Assembly: GCA_003001975.1 (NCBI GenBank)
Contig: PVUG01000010.1
Span: 113,247-177,246 of the forward strand
DNA from: Martelella mediterranea
GTDB lineage: Bacteria; Pseudomonadota; Alphaproteobacteria; Rhizobiales; Rhizobiaceae
Length of the DNA stretch: 64,000 nt
Reading direction: 5' to 3'
Of this stretch, positions 27,400-35,850 are shown in pieces (positions within the stretch are counted from its first letter, which is position 1; each line of letters starts with the position of its first letter). The notes beneath the pieces were generated by a model. The model was given only the letters and a program-made list of their open reading frames with translations. It ran no database searches and was not told the origin of the DNA. The translations under genes were made by a program, and so were the position numbers.

Positions 27400-28191
27400 T
27401 CAGGGGGGAATGGGCTGGCCCAGCCACAACGCCATCAGTGCGGCGCGACTGGAAACGCCATATTTGCGATAGATCCGCTTGACGTGATCATGGACGGTAT
27501 GGGGGCTCTGGCCGTTGTGTTCGGCAATCTGGCGTTCTGAAAGCCCCTGCAGCAGGTCATGCAGCACCCTGCTTTCCATCGGCGTCAGCGGCTCGGAGGC
27601 AACCCCGATCCCCTCCGACAGCATCTGCAAGCGGTAAAACCATCGGATACCGCGCAAGGCGTGCATCACGATCTGGCGATCACGCTCGCAAAACGATGGC
27701 TGCGAGAGCGAGCGGTGAAAGCCAATCTGGATTTCGGCGTCGGCATTGATGGGGATGCCCACCCAGATCGAATCCAACCGATCCAGACCGCGATAAAAGG
27801 TCTTGTAGGAATAGCTTTCATACCACTCGGGCGTGGCAAGCTCATGCAGCATGAAGACCCGAAATTGTCCGGCAAGCTCTGCATTGCGGATCGTGGTGAT
27901 GTCAGGTTCCCCCTTCTCCATCAGCGCGAATGCTTCCTGAATGGTTCTCGCAGTTTCCGCGTCGGGATAAAGCGCGGAAAGGCTGCGTGGGCGCCAGCCG
28001 AAAAGCGGATCACGCTGCATGTTGTCGACCAGCCTGACGGCTCCGATCCAGTCGGCCTGCCGCGCATCGATCATGTCACAAACGACAGAAAGCAGGCGTA
28101 GCCGCGCCTCCGGCATGCGCGACGCCTCGAAATCCGCCAGCTCGTCCCAGAGCGTATAAATCCGCTCGATATCGATTGTTTCTTCCAGCAT
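27400..28191 (-). CDS. LuxR-family transcriptional regulator
   Basis: 263 residues. The C-terminal LuxR helix-turn-helix is clear: LTPMESRVLHDLLQG, SERQIAEHNGQSPHTVHDHVKRIYRKYG and ALMALWLG. The N-terminal 190 residues do not look like an autoinducer-binding or response-regulator receiver domain; they are an unassigned sensor. It lies directly upstream of the tpsB gene on the same strand (about 140 bases), suggesting that it controls this secretion locus. Confidence 0.87.
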   Translation of the reverse strand: MLEETIDIERIYTLWDELADFEASRMPEARLRLLSVVCDMIDARQADWIGAVRLVDNMQRDPLFGWRPRSLSALYPDAETARTIQEAFALMEKGEPDITTIRNAELAGQFRVFMLHELATPEWYESYSYKTFYRGLDRLDSIWVGIPINADAEIQIGFHRSLSQPSFCERDRQIVMHALRGIRWFYRLQMLSEGIGVASEPLTPMESRVLHDLLQGLSERQIAEHNGQSPHTVHDHVKRIYRKYGVSSRAALMALWLGQPIPP

Positions 28192-28364
28192 CAGATCATG
28201 TGACCGTGGAGCACGGTTGTTCTACCCTTTTTGTGTGTCGGCAATTACCAATATCATGAGCAAGAAAAGTGAATACCTTGCGCCGGGCCGAATGGCGAGG
28301 ATAGCTACGACTGGCGCCTGCCGATCCAAAAATAAACGCCTTATAGCACGGCTATGCACCAATC

Positions 28365-29261
28365 CTATTTGCCTGTGTATCTCCGGCGCTCCCTGAGAAC
28401 CGCCTGATAGTTCGAAAGCAGGATTATTGCTCCGCCGAGGAAAACCCAAAGGTCGATGGCTTCGCCATAGGCGTAGTAACCAACAATGGCCGCCAGGGGC
28501 ACGCGCAGAAAATCGATGGGTATCACGACCGATGCTTCGAGCCTTTTGAGGGCTTGGGCCTGGCAGAAGTGGGCACTGAGCGCGCCAATGCCGGCGACCA
28601 GCATCCACGGCACATCGGTCCAGCTGACGGGCTGCCAGTCCGTGAGGGCGAAAACAAAACCCAGCGGTAGCTGGATCAGGATCATCCAGACAACAATCAC
28701 ACCGGGCGAACACTCGCGTGTCAGCTCTTTCACGCAGATCAGAGCCAGGGCGTAAAACGCAGCGGCCAGCAGGACGAGGCTCGCCGCCGGATCAATCATT
28801 CCAAGACCGGGGCGTGCAATGACCAATACACCGAGGAACCCGCCAAGGGTGGCCAGAATGCGTGGACGGGTCAGCTTCTCCTTGAGGAAAAGCCAGGCGA
28901 AGAAAGCGACCCAGATCGGCATCGTGAACTCCAGCGCGAAAACCGATGCCAGCGGCAGGAGGACGACGCCGATTGTCCAGAAATACTGCCCCGTAAAGTG
29001 GACGACATTGCGGATAATGTGCAGACGGACCATTTTTGCCTGCCTTATCTCGGGCAGGAATTGTCTTGCCAGGACGATAATGATGCCCAGGCCGACCAGT
29101 GCGCGGAAGAACAGGACCTGCCTGATGGATAATGACGTGGCGAGTTCGCGCGATCCAACGGACATCCCGATAAAAGCGGCCATGCTCAGCGCGACCCATA
29201 TCAGGCCTTGAGAAAATTCTGCCCGGCTGCGGGGCTGATCCAGGTTGAGGTTAGCAGACAT
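28365..29261 (-). CDS. EamA-family (DMT) transporter
   Basis: About 298 residues with ten hydrophobic helices in two EamA repeats (first repeat ending FLKEKLTRPRILATLGGFLGVLV as its conserved FLKEKLT and GGFLGVLV parts; second ending YGEAIDLWVFLGGAIILLSNY). Such proteins export amino acids or small metabolites. I choose ATG 29261 since a longer frame adds an unconserved polar leader. Confidence 0.85.
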   Translation of the reverse strand: MSANLNLDQPRSRAEFSQGLIWVALSMAAFIGMSVGSRELATSLSIRQVLFFRALVGLGIIIVLARQFLPEIRQAKMVRLHIIRNVVHFTGQYFWTIGVVLLPLASVFALEFTMPIWVAFFAWLFLKEKLTRPRILATLGGFLGVLVIARPGLGMIDPAASLVLLAAAFYALALICVKELTRECSPGVIVVWMILIQLPLGFVFALTDWQPVSWTDVPWMLVAGIGALSAHFCQAQALKRLEASVVIPIDFLRVPLAAIVGYYAYGEAIDLWVFLGGAIILLSNYQAVLRERRRYTGK

Positions 29262-29391
29262 TGTGTTTCTGTTCTCGCTCGAAAGAGCGTCTGGAGACTG
29301 AGGCTTTGCGGGCTGATCGTTCACGGCGGATGAACAGCCCATTGCCCTTCAGGGGCAACAAACCGGATAGCGTGTTCAAAGAGGGCAGGGC

Positions 29392-29811
29392 CTAAAGCTC
29401 GGCCGGGTCCTGCGGCTGGTTGACCGATTCCACCGTCAAGCGGCAGACCCGGCCGTCTCGTGTCGTCCAGTCGATTGAATGCCCGGCTTTCAGACCGATC
29501 AACGCTGCGCCGATGGGCGTCAGAACGGAAATCTTGCCTTCAGCGATATCGGCCTTTCCGGGATAAACCAGCGTTACCTGTCGGTCTTCGCCGAGATCGG
29601 TCGTGAAATGAACAGACGAGCCCATACGCACCACATCAGTAGAAATGCGTTCGTCTTCAACGATACGAGTTCGTTCGAGTTCGCTGAGAAGAAAATCGGC
29701 AAGGTCAGCATTCTGCTCGGCAAAGCGTTCGGCAAGAAGCAGAAGGCGCTTGTGGTCGGTTTTCGTCAGAACAATGGCAGGTTTGCGCAGTTTCTTTTGG
29801 TTTGAAGGCAC
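29392..29811 (-). CDS. rnk: Rnk-like GreA/GreB C-terminal domain protein (nucleoside diphosphate kinase regulator)
   Basis: 139 residues, the usual Rnk size. A short coiled-coil N-terminus (DHKRLLLLAERFAEQ) precedes the GreA/GreB FKBP-like domain, with VRMGSSVHF, VTLVYPGKADI, ISVLTPIGAALIGLKAG. Rnk binds RNA polymerase secondary channel and competes with Gre factors and DksA. I start at the GTG at 29811 since AAGGAG lies 7 bases ahead; the longer ATG frame has none. Confidence 0.87.
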   Translation of the reverse strand: MPSNQKKLRKPAIVLTKTDHKRLLLLAERFAEQNADLADFLLSELERTRIVEDERISTDVVRMGSSVHFTTDLGEDRQVTLVYPGKADIAEGKISVLTPIGAALIGLKAGHSIDWTTRDGRVCRLTVESVNQPQDPAEL

Positions 29812-30452
29812 AGTCCATCTCCTTGCTGAAATCATCAGCAAAATGAACGCCGCGAGCGCGGGCGTTATCTCTGCTATTTAAGGATTTGTGTCGCTTGACA
29901 GGCGCTGTTTCGAGCGCCCGGTGGCAAAATGCCTGTGCCCCGCGACCGGGGCGCGACGCGACCAGGCCGGGGGCTATTTGCCTACGATGAGGCGAACCCG
30001 TTGAGAGCGGAGATGGAAACGCGTGTTGTTCATGAGCCAAGGTGTGGCTTTGAACTGACCTTGAGTCAACCCGGCATCTTTGCGCGAAGGTGCGTCGAAG
30101 TGTCTGGGAATGAATTCATCGGGGGGAGGGACTGCTTGTGTCAAAGCCCGCGGCCAATGAGCCGAAATGTCGGTGTTATTGTGTTGTCAGATGCCGTTGT
30201 TGTCGTCCAGGCGAGAAACTCGCAACGGAGCGCGGCGGGACATGCCGGACTACGGTATCAGCTTGGTTCCGACCCGATGCCGAATTCGGGCTGTGGCCTA
30301 TCTGCCGCAGACAACCAGCCGTAGCGATCCAGACCTTCGATCATGCTTTCCTTGCCTTACGGGCAATCGCGGTCTTCAAGCACTGGCTTCGAAGCGACGG
30401 CGCTGGCGGGAGAAGCGCGGCCCTGAAAAGGCCGCGCAGCAGGACGGCGGAC
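29812..30452. other. Intergenic stretch of about 640 bases, no gene supported
   Basis: Several open frames cross this stretch on the plus strand (for example 29929-30324) but they are arginine-rich, lack ribosome sites and resemble no family. I find no RNA gene, repeat or clear terminator. It may be degraded sequence. Confidence 0.5.
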
Positions 30453-30911
30453 TTAGCCGCCATATTCTTCATCGGTAACATGCGCGCCCCAGTCAACGGC
30501 CGAGCCATCGACGGCTTTCTGAATGGCGTAATGGGTTACCGAAGTCGTATCGGTCGCGCCATGCCAGTGCTCGACATCCGGCGGGCACCAGACAACGTCG
30601 CCGGCGCTCATGATCTGCTTTTCCTGGCCGCGTTCCTGGACCCATCCGGTACCGGAGGTCACGACCAGGATCTGGCCGGCCGGGTGCGTGTGCCATGCGG
30701 AGCGGGCACCTGGAAGGAAGGTAACCTCACCGGCATTGACGTCGCCCATTACCGGCGGGAAAACCGGCGCCACATAGGAGGTCCCGGTAAAGACTTCGGC
30801 ATCGCCGATTTGTCCGGCGCGATCCGCATGGCGGCTGATCTCCATTGATTGTGCGAAGGCTGTCGGGGCGGCGGCGAGAAGGACAGCAAGTGTGAGTAGG
30901 GTTCGTTTCAT
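30453..30911 (-). CDS. Periplasmic cupin-domain protein
   Basis: 152 residues with a signal peptide (MKRTLLTLAVLLAAAPTAFA, cleavage after AFA). One cupin barrel follows, with metal-ligand motif WHTHPAGQ in strand motif 1 (histidines at HTH) and motif 2 DVVWCPPDVEHWHG. The start at 30911 follows GGAG. Secreted single-cupin proteins of this kind often act as small-molecule decarboxylases, isomerases or dioxygenase-like enzymes; the substrate is unknown. It is a single gene with a palindrome in its upstream region. Confidence 0.85.
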   Translation of the reverse strand: MKRTLLTLAVLLAAAPTAFAQSMEISRHADRAGQIGDAEVFTGTSYVAPVFPPVMGDVNAGEVTFLPGARSAWHTHPAGQILVVTSGTGWVQERGQEKQIMSAGDVVWCPPDVEHWHGATDTTSVTHYAIQKAVDGSAVDWGAHVTDEEYGG

Positions 30912-30966
30912 TTCCGGTCGTCTCCTGTTCGTGAACACTGGGGCGGCCTGATGGCGCAACCTTGAG

Positions 30967-30982
30967 GGTTGGAATTCCAACC
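30967..30982. promoter_or_regulatory. Perfect 16-base palindrome upstream of the cupin gene
   Basis: GGTTGGAATTCCAACC reads the same on both strands and lies 56-71 bases upstream of the cupin start, where a repressor operator would be expected. No regulator is adjacent. Confidence 0.5.
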
Positions 30983-31330
30983 ACGATCCGAACATGGCTC
31001 CCGGGATTTTTAGAATAATGCTTCAGATTCACAAATCGGTCATGTGCTGGATTCATGAAAGCCCGACAGGCCCTGAACTCCAGGCATCACGGGCTCCCGT
31101 GACGAACTTGTCGAACCGCACGCGGACCGATAACAAATCCGTGAATCGATGAAGAACGGCCCGCAGAATTAATGACCTTCCTTCACAAGGGGGGCAGTCG
31201 GTGCTGAGCAGGGGCTGTTTTCTTGATAAAATTCAAGGAGCTATGCTGTGACGTCATAGTGTGCATGCCATCTCTTCAATTTTAACCGGGCAGCCGGGGT
31301 TCTATATCATGTGTGTGAAAGGATCACGCA
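30983..31330. other. Intergenic stretch between the cupin gene and lrgA
   Basis: Divergent promoter space of about 350 bases. It contains one short perfect inverted repeat, TCACGGG-CT-CCCGTGA (31087-31102), and a ribosome site AAAGGA ahead of lrgA. No gene is supported. Confidence 0.5.
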
Positions 31331-31780
31331 ATGGCATTGCTCAACCCCGCGCCGCAAACAAACCCGGCGTCATTTCATAAGACGTCCGTCATTTTCCGGC
31401 GCAAACTGCGCCAGAGCCTGGTTGCTCAGATGGCTGCGCTTTTCTGCATCTGGATTGCCGGTGAAGTGATTTCGCGCGGTCTTGGCCTGCCTATACCCGG
31501 CAGCGTGGTTGGCATGATGTTCCTGCTCATGGCCTTGATCTCCGGCGCTGTGCAGCCCGCCAGCATCCGGCGCGGTGCCCGCTGGTTCATTGCCGAACTT
31601 CTGCTCTTCTTCGTGCCTGCTGTTCTGGCGGTGCTGGATCATCCCGAATTTCTGGGCATCGATGGCCTGAAAATCATGGCGGTCATTTTGTCCGGCGTTG
31701 TCTGTGTGATGGTCACAACCGCGCTTTCCGTCGATCTCGGTTTCCGGCTGATGGCCAAGCTGAATTCGGACAATACGTGA
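31331..31780 (+). CDS. lrgA: LrgA/CidA-family holin-like protein
   Basis: 149 residues, four hydrophobic helices. The family segment LGLPIPGSVVGMMFLLMAL is seen as GLPIPGSVVGM, and the second half carries FFVPA. These small proteins work with LrgB in murein-hydrolase control, pyruvate or glycolate transport. The N-terminus has about 35 extra residues ahead of the first helix. The stop overlaps the lrgB start (TGATG). Confidence 0.88.
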   Translation: MALLNPAPQTNPASFHKTSVIFRRKLRQSLVAQMAALFCIWIAGEVISRGLGLPIPGSVVGMMFLLMALISGAVQPASIRRGARWFIAELLLFFVPAVLAVLDHPEFLGIDGLKIMAVILSGVVCVMVTTALSVDLGFRLMAKLNSDNT

Positions 31781-32478
31781 TGCCCTTCCTCGGAATGCTT
31801 ACGGCAACGGTTTTCTGGTCGTTGCTGACCATTGCCTTTTACATTGTCTCCAAGAAGCTCAATCGCCGTTTTGCCTCACCGCTGACGGCGCCGCTGGTGT
31901 TGACGCCGGCGTTGTTGATTGTCGTCGCCCTGATCCTGCGTCAGAGCTATTCCGGCTATATTCATGCCACCCACTGGCTGGTGATGATGCTCGGCCCGGC
32001 AACGGTAGCCTTCGCGCTGCCGATCTTCGAACAGAGAGATATGATCAGGCGCTACTGGCCCCTGCTTTTGATCGGCGTGGTGGCCGGCAGCGGCACAGCC
32101 ATGCTTTCGGCCTGGGGTATGGCCGATCTGTTGGGCCTCAACGAAAGCCTGCGGTTGAGCCTTATGCCGCGTTCGTTCAGCACGCCTTTCGCCATGACCG
32201 TCTCGGAAGATATCGGCGGCATTCCCGATCTCACTGCCGTCTTCGTGGTTATCACCGGCGTTGCCGGCGCGCTGATCGGCGAGGTTCTGCTGCATGTTCT
32301 GCCGCTGCGTTCTGCGCTGGCGCGCGGCGCCCTGTTCGGCATGGGGGCCCATGGCGCGGGCGTGGCCAAGGCAACGGAGATCGGCAAGGAAGAAAGCTCG
32401 GTTGCCGGCCTGATGATGGTCCTCGTGGGCGTTGTGAATGTGCTGGGCGCGCCATTCCTGCATATGCTTTTGCAATAG
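31780..32478 (+). CDS. lrgB: LrgB/CidB-family membrane protein
   Basis: 232 residues with about seven helices. Family motifs are the LGPATVAFALPI segment and the late SEDIGGIPDLTAVFV followed by ARGALFGMGAHGAGVAKA. It is the partner of the upstream LrgA. ATG 31780 is preferred over GTG 31777, as it makes the TGATG junction. Confidence 0.9.
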   Translation: MPFLGMLTATVFWSLLTIAFYIVSKKLNRRFASPLTAPLVLTPALLIVVALILRQSYSGYIHATHWLVMMLGPATVAFALPIFEQRDMIRRYWPLLLIGVVAGSGTAMLSAWGMADLLGLNESLRLSLMPRSFSTPFAMTVSEDIGGIPDLTAVFVVITGVAGALIGEVLLHVLPLRSALARGALFGMGAHGAGVAKATEIGKEESSVAGLMMVLVGVVNVLGAPFLHMLLQ

Positions 32479-32862
32479 AGAATTTATTCCGGGCGCCATC
32501 AGCTTAGGCAGCATGGGCGGATTTGATGAAGTTGAATGCCATCGCGCTTGAAGCGTTGGCATGAAAGCCATGCCGAGCTCCACATCAGTCGACGCCTTAT
32601 GAACTAGATAAAGCTCTGCCGGGGATTCCATTCCTTCAAATTATGGAAATCGGTCTGCAGGTTTTAGTATATATCCTGTAATTAATATCCTAAATCGCGA
32701 ATAAAATAAAATTTATTAATAACGGAACATATCTACACTTTATGCATTATGACCATAATTCGACTAAAATTTGTCGCATTTATGCGGTTTTAACTAATTT
32801 AGGCGATCGTAATAAGATAATTACCCAACGCGTTTGGACGCGTTCTTTGGAGAGGGGCAGAT
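32479..32862. other. AT-rich intergenic promoter region upstream of the porin gene
   Basis: About 380 bases, distinctly AT-rich from 32640 to 32820, unlike the neighbouring genes. It probably holds the promoter of the Omp gene. I could not settle a single -35/-10 pair. The 3' end contains a short hairpin in the leader (listed separately). Confidence 0.55.
32827..32844 (+). promoter_or_regulatory. Hairpin in the leader of the Omp gene
   Basis: AACGCGT-TTGG-ACGCGTT, a perfect 7-base stem with a 4-base loop, ends 18 bases before the start codon and 6 bases before GGAGAGG. It could stabilise the leader or limit ribosome access, as small RNAs often do for porin mRNAs. Confidence 0.4.
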
Positions 32863-33573
32863 ATGCGTAAAATAGCTTTGATTACGTTGGCTTCTTTGAT
32901 GAGCGGCGTCTCGGCCAATGCAGCCGATATCGTGATGACTCCTGCGCCACAGCAAGAGGTGCCTCCGATGAGGGATGTGCCCACCGCTTTCAACTGGCAG
33001 GGGTTTTATGTCGGTGGGGTCGGCGGCTGGGTGTGGACCGAAGCGGAACCCAATACATTCAGAATACGTCAGTCGAGCCTTGATTCAAACAATGGGTTGA
33101 TCGGCGGCTTTGTCGGTTACAATTACCAGTTCGAAAATAATTTCGTGTTGGGTGTCGAAGGTGAGCTCGATTATAATTTTGGCTCGGATGATCAGAATCT
33201 GGACGTTCTTTTGAACGGCTCCTATCAGCCAATGAATGGCAAGCTTGATCTCCAGTGGGGTGGATCGATCCGCGCTCGCGCGGGTTACGCCTTTGATCAG
33301 GCACTCATCTATGCGACAGGCGGCTGGGAAGTTGTCGGCGCTCGCTTGAAGGCTTCGGGGCCTGGTGGAAGCATTGATACAGACGACCAGGCATTCAACG
33401 GTTGGACCATCGGTGCCGGTGCTGAATACGCGTTTACAAAGAACCTGTTCGGCCGTGTTGAATACCGATACTCGCATTTCCCGAAGGTCGATCATCCCTT
33501 TGGTTTCGATAACAGTTTCAGCGTGAAGTCCCATCAAAACCGTGTGCAAATCGGTTTGGGCTACAGCTTCTAG
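32863..33573 (+). CDS. Omp25/Omp31-type outer-membrane beta-barrel protein
   Basis: 236 residues with a signal peptide ending SANAADI. An 8-strand barrel typical of Hyphomicrobiales follows: NWQGFYVGGVGGW at strand 1, NGLIGGFVGYNYQF, LGVEGELDYNFG, GSIRARAGYAFDQALIYATGGW as RARAGYAF and ATGGW, then the final GAGAEYAFTKNLFGRVEYRYSHF and a C-terminal aromatic in GLGYSF. It is an abundant surface protein in Brucella and rhizobia. A strong terminator follows. It is the best single clue to the host order. Confidence 0.92.
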   Translation: MRKIALITLASLMSGVSANAADIVMTPAPQQEVPPMRDVPTAFNWQGFYVGGVGGWVWTEAEPNTFRIRQSSLDSNNGLIGGFVGYNYQFENNFVLGVEGELDYNFGSDDQNLDVLLNGSYQPMNGKLDLQWGGSIRARAGYAFDQALIYATGGWEVVGARLKASGPGGSIDTDDQAFNGWTIGAGAEYAFTKNLFGRVEYRYSHFPKVDHPFGFDNSFSVKSHQNRVQIGLGYSF

Positions 33574-33596
33574 AATACGTTAAATCGGGATTGGCT

Positions 33597-33628
33597 AAAG
33601 GGCGGGTTAAGCTTTAATCCGCCCTTTT
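33597..33628 (+). terminator. Rho-independent terminator of the Omp gene
   Basis: AAAGGGCGG-GTTAA with its partner TTAATCCGCCCTTTT forms a long stem with a 3- to 4-base loop and ends in a T run, 24 bases after the stop. Confidence 0.88.
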
Positions 33629-34099
33629 GCGTGCGCTTGTTCATGGTGCCCGGCATGGCGCATTGCGGCGGCCGGCCGGCCTTTGAAGATTTCTATCTGC
33701 AGCCTCGTGTTGGTATTGCAACTCCCTTCCGAAAAGAAAGGAGCGAGCCGTTTGTTTTCCCACATCTGAAAAGTTTTTGAAGTTTGGGCAGTGAAGAAGC
33801 TCTATGGAAATATAAGATATTGTTATTTAATTGTTTTTAATCGTGTAGGAAAACTTTCCAGGAGAGGGGATGCCTCACGGACTGCACGAAAAAATTTCCG
33901 TTTCGCGCAGTCTTGTGCTTCATTGGCAACTTCAGAAACAAGCATCAAACCACTGAAGAAGATTCTGTTTCTCTTGCGTGGAACGATGCAGCGAGCCTAT
34001 GGTTCGATGGAATTTCTGGTCAGTCTATGATGACGTTAGATACTGTTCCTGAGCATTCTCATTGCGCCATAAAATCCACAAACATGGGAGTCCGTCCGG
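33629..34099. other. Intergenic stretch upstream of oppA
   Basis: About 470 bases, AT-rich at 33780-33860. A 79-codon frame (33791-34030) has no family likeness and no ribosome site. It probably holds the opp promoter; no clear operator seen. Confidence 0.5.
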
Positions 34100-35707
34100 A
34101 TGAAAAAGACCCTTCTGCTTTCCTCCTGCCTCGCGCTTTTACTGGCTGCGCCGGCCTATGCTGCGAACCCTGAGCCGGATGAAACGCTGGCTGACGATCA
34201 GAGCCTCAGTTACTGGCTGCTTGATTCCATCAAGACCAAGGATCCGCAGCTCAACAGCACGATCCAGGGTTCGCATGTGGCCCGCCAGCTGTTTGAAGGG
34301 CTTTATAGTCAGGACAATGCGGGCGATCTCGTTCCCGGCGTGGCGACCGATTACGATGTCTCCGACGATCAGACCGTCTACACCTTCCATCTTCGCCCCG
34401 ACGCAAAATGGTCCAACGGCGACCCGGTGACGGCCGGCGATTTTGTCTTTGCCTGGCAGCGCCTTGCCGATCCCGCGACCGGTTCGACATATGCATGGTA
34501 TGAAGAGCTGATGAATGTGAAGAACGCAGCGTCCATCATTGCGGGCGATACCGATCCTTCGGAACTGGGCGTCAAGGCCGTTGATGACCACACACTGGAA
34601 GTCACGCTTGAAAGCCCGATCCCGTTCTTCGTCAAGATGCTGACCCACACCTCGACCTTCCCGGTCAACCAGGCCGTCGTCGAAGAATATGGCGACCAGT
34701 GGACCCTGCCGGAAAACATGGTCGGCAATGGCGCATACAAGCTGGTTGAAGACAAGCTCGGTCAGGACCTCACGCTTGAGCGCAACGAAAACTACTGGGA
34801 CAATGACAATACCGTCATCGACAGCATTCATTTCCAGGCGATCAACGACAAGAACGCAGCACTGACGCGCTATCTGGCCGGTGAACTGGACTATATCGAG
34901 CTGCCGTCCGGCCAGTTCCCGCGCCTGAAGGAAGAATATCCGGAGCAGACGCATGCCGTGCCGCGTTCGTGCACCTATGCCTATCTGTTCAACGTCTCCG
35001 ATAAGGGACCGGAAGCGCTGAAGGATGTGCGCGTGCGCAAGGCGCTCTCCTACGCGCTCAACCGCGACATCATCGTCAACAACATCACCCGCAGCGGCGA
35101 AAAGCCGGCCTATAGCTGGACCTATTACGCCACCGCCGATTTCGAGCCGCCGGTCACCGATTATTCTGAGTGGTCGCAGGAAGAGCGCAATGAGAAAGCG
35201 GTCGAACTTCTCAAGGAAGCCGGATACGACAAGAGCAATCCGCTGGAACTGACGCTTTCCTACAACACCTCCGACGACCACAAGAAGATCGCCATTGCCG
35301 CCCAGCAGTTCTGGAAGGCCATCGGCGTCAATGTCACGCTTAACAACACCGAGTGGAAGGTCTATCTCGACAACCTCAAGAATTACAATTTCGATATCGG
35401 CCGTTACGCCTGGTGCGGCGACTATGACGAAGCGTCCACCTATCTCGATTATTTCCGCTCCGGCGGCATGAATTATGGTGGTTTTGACGACCCCGATTAT
35501 GATGCCGTGATGAAGGCATCGCTGACGGCGGAAGATCCGTCGGCCGATTACGACAAGGCCGAGCAGATCTTGGCCGAGGAAATGCCGCTGGCGCCGATCT
35601 ATTTCTATTCGACGCCGGTTATGGTGCCTGCCGACCTGAAGGGACTTCCGGTCGAAAACGTGCTTCAGAACTGGTACGCGAAAGACCTTTATCGCGTCGC
35701 CAATTAA
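34100..35707 (+). CDS. oppA: Oligopeptide ABC transporter substrate-binding protein OppA
   Basis: 535 residues, cleaved signal peptide (LLLAAPAYAANP). It is an SBP_bac_5 protein with the family signature (A)RQLFEGLY, YTFHLRPDAKWSNGDPVTAGDFVFAWQR as YTFHLRPDAKWSNGDP, and VRKALSYALNRD. Length and domain layout match E. coli OppA. It collects peptides in the periplasm for OppBCDF. A large stem-loop between its stop and oppB probably keeps the receptor level above that of the membrane parts. Confidence 0.95.
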   Translation: MKKTLLLSSCLALLLAAPAYAANPEPDETLADDQSLSYWLLDSIKTKDPQLNSTIQGSHVARQLFEGLYSQDNAGDLVPGVATDYDVSDDQTVYTFHLRPDAKWSNGDPVTAGDFVFAWQRLADPATGSTYAWYEELMNVKNAASIIAGDTDPSELGVKAVDDHTLEVTLESPIPFFVKMLTHTSTFPVNQAVVEEYGDQWTLPENMVGNGAYKLVEDKLGQDLTLERNENYWDNDNTVIDSIHFQAINDKNAALTRYLAGELDYIELPSGQFPRLKEEYPEQTHAVPRSCTYAYLFNVSDKGPEALKDVRVRKALSYALNRDIIVNNITRSGEKPAYSWTYYATADFEPPVTDYSEWSQEERNEKAVELLKEAGYDKSNPLELTLSYNTSDDHKKIAIAAQQFWKAIGVNVTLNNTEWKVYLDNLKNYNFDIGRYAWCGDYDEASTYLDYFRSGGMNYGGFDDPDYDAVMKASLTAEDPSADYDKAEQILAEEMPLAPIYFYSTPVMVPADLKGLPVENVLQNWYAKDLYRVAN

Positions 35708-35719
35708 GGATATGAAACC

Positions 35720-35762
35720 GGCCTCGCGGGTGCGGCGGCAATTGCCGTTGCCCCGCGGGGCC
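35720..35762 (+). promoter_or_regulatory. Nested stem-loop between oppA and oppB
   Basis: Outer arms GGCCTCGCGGG (35720-35730) and CCCGCGGGGCC (35752-35762) pair with a single G-T wobble. Inside lies the perfect palindrome CGGCAATTGCCG (35736-35747). No T run follows. It probably protects the oppA message end or lets only part of the transcripts continue into oppBCDF. Confidence 0.65.
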
Positions 35763-35850
35763 GCATCGTCCGTATTGTCCGAACCTGACGAGCCTTTTAA
35801 GTTTGAGGCATGAGGGGAGGGCTGGAGCACAAGACCGAGCCAAGCCGAAT

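Noticed and set aside
29929..30324. 131-codon open frame on the plus strand
   Set aside because: No ribosome site, no family likeness, arginine-rich composition typical of random GC-rich frames.
30138..30848. 236-codon open frame on the plus strand
   Set aside because: Mostly opposite the real cupin gene; no motif.
33791..34030. 79-codon open frame upstream of oppA
   Set aside because: AT-rich spacer, no ribosome site, no recognisable protein.
34139..35830. 563-codon open frame on the minus strand
   Set aside because: It is the antisense shadow of oppA; rich in I, V, R, D with no motif and produced by the codon bias of the real gene.
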